This document shows positions 36,466 through 45,299 of a stretch of DNA of 64,000 nt, piece by piece. The notes beneath the pieces are model-generated. The model was not told the origin of the DNA. It saw only the letters and a list, made by a program, of their open reading frames with translations, and did not search any database. Source of the stretch: Lepas anatifera (taxonomy: Eukaryota > Arthropoda > Thecostraca > Lepadidae); assembly GCA_034440635.1 (NCBI GenBank), contig JAOTON010001066.1, positions 434,001 to 498,000 on the forward strand. The letters are read 5' to 3'. The first letter of the stretch is position 1, and the number at the start of each line of letters is the position of its first letter. Both the position numbers and the translations under genes were made by a program.

Positions 36466-36592
36466 GTCCAGAATCTCCTCTAAAAGCTGCTGATCTCCGA
36501 GGATTAGGCTGACCACCTCGATTTTCAGCTTTGACGAACCACCAACCCAGCAGTCCCGAGCAGGCTCTTGATGGCCGCCACTTGTTCTGCCT
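36466..36592 (-). CDS. Candidate internal exon of an unidentified gene, frameshifted
   Basis: On the minus strand a strong acceptor (catttcctttttcag, ending 36593) is followed by 127 bases and a strong donor (gtgagt, 36465-36460). Translation begins EQVAAIKSLLGTAGLVVRQ in one frame and continues KLKIEVVSLILGDQQLLEEI in the next, both amphipathic-helix-like. A single missing base near 36530 would join them. I do not recognise the protein. It may be an exon of a decayed or mis-assembled gene, or chance. Confidence 0.3.
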
Positions 36593-36664
36593 CTGAAAAA
36601 GGAAATGAGTCGGCTCAAAACACGCGAAAAATGGACCAAAAACACCCAAACGTTTGGGTTAATG

Positions 36665-36802
36665 CAGCAGATCCAAGACTTCATTTGAGGGGGTGTGGGG
36701 GCTTAGAGCCTGCCCCACCAGCACCTCGGACAGCATCCAGCTATGCATTTACTATTGGGGCTCGGACATTTCTAAGGGGCAGGCCTCTTGGATCCGCCAC
36801 TG
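36665..36802. mobile_element. hAT-type MITE, family C, degraded left end
   Basis: Family C has ends CAGTGGCGGATCCAGGACTTC and CCGCCACTG, and an interior with gcctgccccaccagcacctc and atgcatttactattggggct. Here the right end is intact (gatccgccactg, 36791-36802) and the left reads cagcagatccaagacttca. It abuts the piggyBac-like element. Confidence 0.7.
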
Positions 36803-36820
36803 GTCTGTTCTATTTGAGCA

Positions 36821-38062
36821 TTAACCCTATTTCCGGCAGGGGGCTAATATTGCCCCCTTCAGGTTTTTCGAGAATATCTCCGAAACGGCTTGCGATAGAA
36901 CTTTGAAACTTCCTGACTTTTCCTAAAACTAGTACAGGCAGGTTTTCTGAAATTTTCAAGATTATATATTTACCAGGGGCGGAGCTATGGCTGGGTTTTT
37001 GGGGAGGTTCTATCCACAAACCAAGTATTATCGTATGCGATGGGTTTTTTGTAAAAGGAAGCCGTCTCTGCTGATCCTGATACCAGTTATATGGTTTTAT
37101 TATATCATTTTTATGTGAGATGATAGTGCATTCACAATGTCACTATTTGTATTCATCAGGGGCGGTTACAGCAGTTCAAAATGGGGGAATGTTATCAAGA
37201 AGGACTAAACGTTAGTAAGTGAGAAGACTGCTTACAGCCGTGTCAGGGCGAATACAATTGGGTATATGAAAATTCAAAATAGTTATAACCCAATTCTAGA
37301 TTACCAGAGGCGTGTCCAGTCACTACACATTTTCAAAATGTATATTCCCACCCAGTATCACCGCCGCGACTCAATATCGTTGTATATTGAAAATGTGTTT
37401 CCAATCACCCCCACCCCCCCCACGACGAGTCCTTGATCCGCCTATGTCACCCCCTTTCCCAGAGCTGCCATGGGAGGGTAAAAATTATCAGAAATTAAAT
37501 TTCAACTAGTCGAGGGACTAATATACTCATGCATACCATTCGCATATTGTTGGTATGTATTTTACCCCACTGTTTTACCTTACTGCATCCGCCCCTGATG
37601 AGTTTTTCACTTTTTTCTCATTTATTTATGTGTCAAAGATGCCAAGCAGTATATGACGGATTCTAATCCGCGTAACAAAAACTTTTTAGGTTGTATATAT
37701 TTCCCCTCATAGTCCTGGTCCTGGAACTGCCATTGAATTTCGAATTTTTGCTTAACTCGAGTATATGAAAATTTTGGGTCAATTATTTGTAAATCTAAAC
37801 TAGTTTTGTGAAAATCGTACAACAGAGACAAGGGTTATGGGAAATCTAAAAATACACAAAAATTGTATATTTTGCACGACCTTCTCCTAAAAAATTAAAA
37901 TTTTGAAATTTTCTTTTTTTCAAAATAAAGTTTAGCAGCAGAGGAATCTATGGCACTTTGAATTTTCAAAATCGGCCGGTTAGATTACGAGATCTTAGGG
38001 GGGCCGATATTGCCCCCTGCCGGAAATAGGGGTAGCCGGGAGCCTGACGGAAATAGGGTTAT
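36821..38062. mobile_element. piggyBac-like non-autonomous element
   Basis: The left end is TTAA followed by CCCTATTTCCGGCAGGGGGC (36821-36844). The right end mirrors it, CGGAAATAGGG then ttat (38048-38062), with a second inner copy GCCCCCTGCCGGAAATAGGG (38012-38031). A TTAA target with CCC...GGG termini is the piggyBac pattern; the right TTAA has one change. There is no transposase frame, and the interior holds a further nested element. Confidence 0.65.
37157..37597. mobile_element. hAT-like element nested in the piggyBac-like element
   Basis: It begins CAGGGGCGG and ends CATCCGCCCCTG. A smaller unit at about 37305-37446 (CAGAGGCGTGTCCAG to TGATCCGCCTATG) lies within it. Neither shows a clear 8-bp duplication, so boundaries are tentative. 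Confidence 0.5.
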
Positions 38063-38130
38063 GATGCCGGTTCATAAGCTATATTTTACCAGCTTTATTT
38101 TAAAGATATATCAGAGAAATATGAGGGGTG

Positions 38131-38408
38131 CATAGACCGATCTATGGGACAAAGAGACTTTTTAAAGACTTTTGCCACCACTTTGCCCAACCGACTATCG
38201 ATGCCCCCTGAGAGACACTTTCTGAAAGGTCAAGGGGGCCCCCATAAATGCCGCTTCCTTCCCGGGAAGCAAGAATAAGCGCTATCGCGATCGGATTTGG
38301 CGCCCAACGGATAAATTTGTGTCGCCCCTGACATTGGCGTCTCCCAGGTTTGGATGACGCCCTGAATATGTGTCTCTCCACTTATCGGCAATTCAAGATC
38401 TGCCTATG
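38131..38408. mobile_element. hAT-type MITE, family A, old copy
   Basis: It begins CATAGACCGATC and ends AGATCTGCCTATG, with an interior including tggcgcccaacggataaattt, recognisably the family A body. Flanking octamers gaggggtg and gacggatg match at 6 of 8. Confidence 0.7.
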
Positions 38409-38816
38409 GACGGATGGACAAAACCAACCCTCCCCTTCCCAAGCCCCGCCCTTCACAGGAAGACGGAAAGGTCAACCTAACTGCACACCGCCAGTGGATC
38501 CCGTGACCCTTCTTCAAAACGCAAAGCGTTTTGCTTTTTGTTCTTCAGAAACACTACGTTTTTAAATTTTTTCTAGGGCTGGCCCCATCCAAACGTTTTG
38601 CCAGGTCTGCCACAAAGGGTCGGTGGTACCACAGTTTTGTACAAAGATGCAAATTTTCCATAGGCCAGGAGCCACATTTAGTTACCATACACGACAGTTG
38701 TTACCAATTAACAAAGTGCCGTCACACTTACCTTAACAAAACAGGCGCCAGATGCTCCACTTCCCAACTCCCGAAGCTTCCCACTGCAAATGAACCATCC
38801 GCTGTCGCGTCGTTGT

Positions 38817-38830
38817 GTTGCCATGGCGAC
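38817..38830. promoter_or_regulatory. RFX-type X-box candidate
   Basis: GTTGCCATGGCGAC is a near-perfect inverted repeat of RFX half-sites (GTTGCC and GGCGAC with AT between). RFX factors use such sites in ciliary and other promoters. The flank (38790-38880) is CpG-rich, but no transcript start or adjoining exon is identified. Confidence 0.4.
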
Positions 38831-38889
38831 GCAGCCCAGCAGCGTCACGCACGCGCACAATCAGCTGAAACCATTCCCGAGAAGTAGTT

Positions 38890-41290
38890 CGAGAACGCTA
38901 TCCCTTCTTTGCGTTCTTTATGAAGAAACTAAAATCGATTTATTTGAGTGCCGGTGCTCGCGTGTTCTCTTGCATGAGAACGGTCCCCATGGGTTCTCAT
39001 CCGAAAGAAACGTGGGGCTTCTTACACTTTCCCGCCAAAATGCAAAGAACTCAATGAGGTATTGGGATAGAACAGGGAGACACCACTGGCTTCTAATGGG
39101 AGAAGTTTGTGGCAAAGTTCTCCTGAGCGGTTTTGAGTGCACTAAGTCACACGGTTGAAAAGCAGCTCGCATGGAAAGTCTGGCCATAATCTTTAACAAC
39201 GAAGAACATGTTGGGAAATCTGGCGGTGTGGACTTGATAGGTGACCCCCTGAGACTGTCAGTGTCGACGTGACAAGGGAAGGGGGGACGATGGAGCTGTT
39301 TTTTCCTTTGTATTTAATCAAAGTTTTCACTTGGACTGGACACTTGATCTACCCTTTCATCAAACAGCTCACCGACAGCAAACAGCCCTGTCATCGGCAT
39401 ATTACGACATCGGTAACCGTGCTTTGATAAACAGCCGGTACTGTCGCCCGGACGGCCATCTTCCTCCACAGTGGCATTCCTGAACCAATTTTCAAATCTC
39501 AACGGCAAAGTTGTTACCAGGTAGACACCAATGTTGCGTAGGAATTATGACATTACTGCAAGAGCTTCACTGCGCGGTTAGAGAATATATTATTCTTTAC
39601 TGAAATTAAATGTTTGCATGACCATGAGAAAATCAAGAGAAAGTGCAGCCTCCCAACCACGTATCAGTATCCGCCTTTTCTGTGACGTCACGCTGGCGAT
39701 GGCATCTACCTTTACCCATAAGGTTCTATGTGAGCATTGATCAAATTCAACTGTCTTTGACGGGTACAATATACCTTAACAGGATTCGATTTTTCCCATT
39801 ATGATATTCGATTCAATCGGTCTCCATAATCGAACCTCTCAAGAGGATCGCTTTCCAATTAGTTGAAAATGTCTGCGTCTAAACTTAGCTCTGTGAAACT
39901 CCTTGAACGTTATGCCTTACTTATTGTAGCCACATCACTGCCAACTTGTGTGACGTCACTTGGCTACGAGATTTCTTTAATAGGCCACCAATATGTAAAG
40001 TCATCTTAGAAAAAGTGACCGTGAAGAGTGTTGGGTGGTGTGATGTATACTCATCGCCAACGGCAGAGCGGCCCCATAAAATTTAACATTTGGTCATTTT
40101 AAACCTAATAAAAATCTAGAAATTATTTATAATTAATCATATAAATGATATATAAAAATACCCGTCGTATAAAACCATTCTATAAATACTAATAAGGTTA
40201 AGGTCTTATCTATTGAAATCCGCCTGTTAAGACTAACGATATTTAATATAAAAAATATTAAGAAACAGAGCCCGAGAAAGCAGCATCACTTACAAACAGC
40301 CATCATGTCTCAGGGTCAATGAAAAATTGTCTTACGTATACTTCTTATGATGCAGATGCGTTAAAAATTTACAACTCCTGATCATCTGAGAGGAAGTTGA
40401 ATGGGGGATTTTTCCGCCTGCCTTTTTAAACTTTTAAATTCTGTTCATCCTGTCGGAGGTCTGGCATGGCCCGTTTGACCTGGGAAAATTACCTTAAAAT
40501 ATCTTGGAAATTCGAGGATGTATAGAAATTGATAAGTTTATGGTCCGAATATGTTTGGCCTAAGATATTTTTTAAATAAAGGTGTTGGCAGTATTGCTGT
40601 GTCGTTTTACCCCATGAGTCGTTGACCAGGAACTAACCTGGGAGAGGAGGAGGTGATTTGCATACTTTGAATCTGAGCTCGTTTATACCATAACTAAGCT
40701 CGGCAGGCGTGTTATTCTTATATTCGCGAACAGCTTTAGCCCTCTGTCACGTTACAACAAAATGCAAAACCGAAATTCCTTCTGGTGCTCCCCCAATGCA
40801 ATGGCAAATTAACCCCTTTTATTTGTTTTAAGTCACTTCCTTAATTACGTGAGTTTTATTTTGTAATGGGGGGGTGCGATGTGTCAGCTATTTCTTGTGC
40901 AAACAATCTGATAATCCATTATTGGTTTAGAACTTACGCATTCTGATGCATCCCATCTGAGTATTATTTTAATTGCTCTGTCATTACGGGCCAATAGCCT
41001 TTTTAATATTTTTGCGTTCCTCTAGATTTGTTAGTGTGTCATTGCGCACCTTTCGCGTTTTGGACCCAACGCACCGCCTCCCCCCCCCCCGCCCCCCGGC
41101 CGAGCCCCCCGGCACCCTAACGACCCTGCCCAAACGTCGCACCGTATCTTCCACTCCGTTCCCTTGGGCCGCACGCGTCCTTCCCTCTCGGGCCAATAGC
41201 CTTAATAATTTGGAATTTTTAGAAGTATAACCCAAATGCGGGGAAAAGTGAAATGACGTGTAGGTCCTCGTAATTGAACTTCGCAAATTG
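38890..41290. other. Intergenic; paired CRE palindromes; AT-rich core
   Basis: The 11-mer TGTGACGTCAC occurs twice (39681-39691 and 39949-39959), each containing a full CRE palindrome. Positions 40075-40270 are strongly AT-rich. Positions 41083-41180 are C-rich (ccgccccccggccgag). No coding exon was recognised. Confidence 0.35.
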
Positions 41291-41292
41291 CA

Positions 41293-41530
41293 GGGTTAGC
41301 GAGCTCGTTTTTCACCCGGCCGACCCGAGCCTAAGGCCCGGCGGATTCTCTGAACAAGGAGCAATCTGGTTTCCGAGGAACCCTTTCAACAGGAAAAGAG
41401 TTTGCAACACAATATTACCCTGGCAGTTGCTGCGTCATTAAGCCCGACACATTGATCTGTCATTGTCATAGATCTGAACATCTAACCTAATCTATACATC
41501 TGCGCGATTTGCCCTGGAAAAGCCCTGTGA
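41293..41530 (+). mobile_element. tRNA-derived SINE (family 2), copy 2
   Basis: The body matches the 10.68-kb copy: gcccggcggattctctgaac, aaggagcaatctggtttccg, aggaaccctttcaacagg, then ccctggcagttgctgcgtc. The tRNA-like A and B boxes are worn (ggttagcgagctcg; cgagcctaaggccc). Confidence 0.65.
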
Positions 41531-41649
41531 TCCCGCCGGGTGTGTAGATGGGCTTCCCCTCGCTGTTTGGCAGAAGGCGCTAGCTGAGACCTCGCGTGGC
41601 GTGCATTTTGGGACTCGAGAGGTGCCAGTGAGTCGCTCATCTCGTCTGG

Positions 41650-42135
41650 ATCAAAGTGCCGCCTCTCCAGTCGACTGGTACAGCCCCGCCCCGACCACTT
41701 TGAAGCTGCACTTCTTTATACCGCCAACAGATTCCTTTCCATTCAGGACCTAGCTTTCAACTTGTTCTTCAGATGTTTCGAGGGCGTTGGGTTCTCGCGA
41801 TCCCGGGTCTTTGACGGTACTCCGCTGTTGGATATATGTTTCATCCCACTGGTACATTAGTACCGGTCCCGGTTAATTTCAGCGAGAGAAAATCTGTGTG
41901 GCGTGATGTTGAATTTTTAGAGGCGTAATAAGGTCAAACGCAGCTCGGAATTGGAGATCCATCCATTTCTGCATCAGTTCCCGTGACCGATTCCTGGTAC
42001 TTTGGTACATGGTAACGGCAGCACAGACCGCGGGTCGGGGCCCTGACGGACCGCCGGCGGCTCCGCCTTTGATGTGAGCTGCGGCCTTTGATATGTTTTA
42101 TATGTTTGCACCCTTTGATTTGGCGGCTTTGATGT
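41650..42135. promoter_or_regulatory. TCF/LEF-type binding-site cluster with helper-like motifs
   Basis: ATCAAAG at 41650-41656 is followed two bases later by GCCGCC (41658-41663). At 42067-42135 four CTTTGAT sites lie within 70 bases (42067 CTTTGATGT, 42086 CTTTGATAT, 42113 CTTTGATT, 42127 CTTTGATGT), with GGCGGC (complement GCCGCC) at 42056-42061 and at 42122-42127. Insect TCF (Pangolin) recognises CTTTGATS-type sites paired with GCCGCCR helper sites, so this could be a Wnt-responsive enhancer. Its target gene is unknown. Confidence 0.45.
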
Positions 42136-42139
42136 CATT

Positions 42140-43195
42140 AAATTAGTCAGAGCGGGGCGGGGTGCCACGCTTGCGGGGGAGATCTAAGGCGAAGCTCTGA
42201 CGGGTGCGCGCCGGGATAGAGCCAAATTTCTCTTTCATAAAGATCAAGGACAGAAAGAGGAAATTGAGTGGTTTGAACTCGACCAACGAAGCCTCACAAG
42301 TCTACCTGACTTGAATGCCATTTTTGTATCGGCATATGTGATGTGGGGCTTGACGTCGTATCACAAAAATGATCGGAATATGTGGGTTTAGATTGGGCAT
42401 TTATTTACACTTCCGTTCGCCGAGCAAAATGATTTGTATTTCACAGTTCCCTGAGTGACTTTCTTTGAAAAATTGATGTCGATCGATTATCAAATGTGAG
42501 TTTCCTTGTGCTGCTAGCATGGATATCAAGCTTTTTCACTGTAGATGTGTGGATCAGTAACTGAAGCAGTCACGTCCCCTAAATTTACCGATAGCGCTTC
42601 GTAATGGGTTGGACATACTTCAAGGTAAACTCAAACAAGCATGTGATGATAAGTTGAGCGCCTTTCTCTTCCAGTCTCAAAAGGCATAGGCGAATCAGTA
42701 GTTTTGCGTTGAGGGAATGTCTGTTCGAAACATGTCTCTTGGGGAAGGAGTCGAAGTTGATAGTAAGCTACCAATATACCCATTTGAACTTCCATAACTA
42801 TTCGCCGTAGAAAGTATGAATTCCCATCGGGGCCGCGCAAGCAGTGTCTCTAACCCGTCCGCTTTTGAAGACGCCGCTCTTGTGCCTACCCTGGGACAGA
42901 TGAGCTCCCTGCTCTACCCCCAGTTCAGCTGTTCGCCGTTCCGCCGGACTGCCACGTCTGAGACGATGCCTGGCGTTGTTTCCCCACCACCACCGTCCGG
43001 ACAGGCGGTACAGTCCCGCCCGGGGCGCCCGCTGATATCGCGTGCATTGATAGTCGCCCCAGCGTCAGTCCGGAGGTCGCAGGAGTATACGTCCTGCTGC
43101 CGCCTCTGTACATCGCCCCCGCCCGCAACTGAACACCCTGCTAATACCGGCACCGCCGGCGTAACGAACACTGGCGCTGGGCATAATGGACGACA
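42140..43195. other. Intergenic, GC-rich at 42830-43195
   Basis: A 139-residue plus-strand frame (42816-43235) is Ser/Pro/Thr-rich, runs into a MITE and has no domain. I treat it as a GC artefact. Confidence 0.35.
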
Positions 43196-43198
43196 GTG

Positions 43199-43355
43199 CA
43201 GTGGCGGATCCAGGACTTCATCTGAGGGAGGCTAAGGTGCTGTAACCCCCCCCTCCACCATTGCTTTGGAATAGTTTCCAGCCATGCATTAACAATAGGT
43301 ACTCGGACATTACGGGGGGTATGCGCCCCCTAGCCCCCCTCTTTATCCGCCACTG
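43199..43355. mobile_element. hAT-type MITE, family C
   Basis: It begins CAGTGGCGGATCCAGGACTT and ends ATCCGCCACTG, with interior ccatgcattaacaataggta. Both ends are intact but the flanking octamers (cgacagtg, gatctcag) do not match. Confidence 0.75.
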
Positions 43356-43775
43356 GATCTCAGTGCCAAACTATCAGGCGGCGGATGTAGGCGTTGAATT
43401 TCCGGCAAATTGTCGTACACCATGTCATTTGTCTTCTGGCTTTGCCAACTTGCTGTCGGTGTGCGACGTAACCGGATGCCATGGGTCCCTGTCTGGCGGT
43501 TTTCCATGCCGGACGGTGCTGTTAGATGTGTGGATGCTGGTGTAAACCGTCTGAGAGTTGTTTTGGAGCCCATCAGACAAACTAAAATACGTCCTAATTG
43601 CGAGGAGAGCGATCCACCGTTACGATAAGCTTGCTGTCAGAAGAAGAACGGGAATTTTCTGAAGCTTTCTTTAAGTCGGATTCTGACTTGAGCTCGCAGC
43701 AGTGTCGCGTCTGTGTAGCCCGACCTATTCTAGCCCAGAGAAGCTCCCCTGGTGGGTTTCCTCTCCGCCTGGCTG

Positions 43776-44102
43776 CAGGGGCGTACGCAGACCCGAGTTT
43801 TGGGGGCCAAACCCATGTCTGCCTTTCCCCCGTGTGGGGGGGGAGGGAGCGAAGATTTTTTGCCCTACAGACCTAGTGTAAACACCTTTTTCAGTGCTCG
43901 ACAGACCTAGTATAAGCTACTTCTCCAACTACATGATCGCTCTCGGGGGGAGGGGGGAGCGAAGATTATTTTGCTCTATAGACCTAGTGCAAACACCTTT
44001 TTCAAAAGTGTCTCCGGCGTTTGGGGGGCCAAAAGATAGTTTGGCCCCCTCCAACGCTTTGGGGGGCATGGCCGGAATGCCCCCCCCCTGCGTCCGCCAA
44101 TG
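43776..44102. mobile_element. hAT-type MITE, family B
   Basis: Family B has ends CAGGGGCGTACGCAGACCCG and CTGCGTCCGCCAATG. The interior carries two or more copies of a gacctagt(g/a)(c/t)aaacacctttttca unit and a ggccaaaagatagtttggcc palindrome near 44028. The target duplication cctggctg / cctggttg matches at 7 of 8 (43768-43775 and 44103-44110). Confidence 0.88.
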
Positions 44103-44110
44103 CCTGGTTG

Positions 44111-45000
44111 CGGCTGCAGTGCTGGGAGGTCGTCGGCGGCCCGACAGGCTGGCTGGCCCGACTCCCAGCGGGCTGGGTTTTGCCGGGCCGGACCGGACGT
44201 AACAGACGGTACAGATGCCCGCCGGCCACTGAGTGGTGACCTCCCGCGCGACCTTCGCCCCCCCCGGGGCCTCCCGCCGCCTTTGCTCCAAGGAGCTGAC
44301 GGTGCGGCCCCACAGCAGCTGCGGTCGTCTGTGTTTGATGGTTCCGCTTTGAAAATACGTTTTTTTCATACGGTTTTGGCAGCTACAAGTAGGGTTCACA
44401 CATCCTTGAGTTTAACTGTTTGTGCTGCGACAGAATAGGGACGTTTTTCTCGAAAGTGTTGGGGGCAGCGCTTGGTTAAATCAAATACACGAAATGACTG
44501 GTGATCACAGGTGGAGATCCGGGCGAATGTCAGGACAAACCCCCTCTCTGGATTTTGAACCTCACATAGGGTTTGTAAAGGAAAGTATGGAAGGAAGGAA
44601 GGAAAGTATTGAATGCAAGGCATGTTCCCCGTTTTGCGTTGGTCTGAATTTCACGTCAAAATTAAAAGTCTGGCTGCTCATACATGTGACCATTGTCCCA
44701 AGGCAAACGACTAGTTTAATGACAGGCATCCGAGCAGCAACGATCTTTGACGGAAGGTCGCTGCTAGGACGGTTTGGTATAGCTCAGTCAAATCCAGTGT
44801 GGCAGATTTATTGGTCGGGAAAAACGCGATTAATCTGCCCCGGACCAGAGTGGAGTCTGGAGTTGTTTGAAGCATTCTCGTAGAGGCAACCTTCGAATCG
44901 GGTATAGTTAAGCCGAACAGGAATGCTTGGTCTCATACCACAGAGGCCTGGGCCCTTTTACGAACATACAACTCACAAAAACATCCATCTCGTGGAGTTG
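44111..45000. other. Intergenic, CpG-rich at its left
   Basis: Positions 44120-44300 are GC- and CpG-dense. A 153-residue plus frame (44422-44883) shows no recognisable motif. Confidence 0.3.
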
Positions 45001-45102
45001 GTAGATGGATCCAAGGTTGAAAGTCCTCCATAATCTGGCAGCCCCTGAACTGCTCCTGGTTTATTCGGACATGTCTCTAGAAGGTGAACCGCTGACTGCC
45101 GC

Positions 45103-45296
45103 CCATGTTAGTGAGCCCTCCGACCATGTTTGTGAGCCCTTCGCCCATGTTTGTCAGCCCTCCACCCATGATTGTGAGCCCTCTGACCATGTTTGTGAGC
45201 CCTCCGACCATGTTTGTGAGCCCTCCACCCATGTTTGTGAGCCATCCGCCCATGTGAGTGAGCCCTCCGCCCATGTTTGTGAGCCCTTCGCCCGCC
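45103..45296. repeat. 21-bp minisatellite, about nine copies, coding-frame multiple
   Basis: The unit is catgtttgtgagccctccgac. Because 21 is a multiple of three, one plus frame (45005-45388, 127 residues) reads the heptapeptide HVCEPS(D/A/T) about nine times without a stop, and minus frames read repeated Gly-Leu-Thr-Asn-Met or similar. No splice site or upstream coding support, so translation is unproven. Confidence 0.92.
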
Positions 45297-45299
45297 CAA

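Noticed and set aside
42816..43235. 139-residue Ser/Pro/Thr-rich plus frame
   Set aside because: It ends inside a family C MITE, has no conserved motif, and both strands are open because of GC content.
44422..44883. 153-residue plus-strand ORF
   Set aside because: No family resemblance and no supporting splice or regulatory signals; treated as chance.
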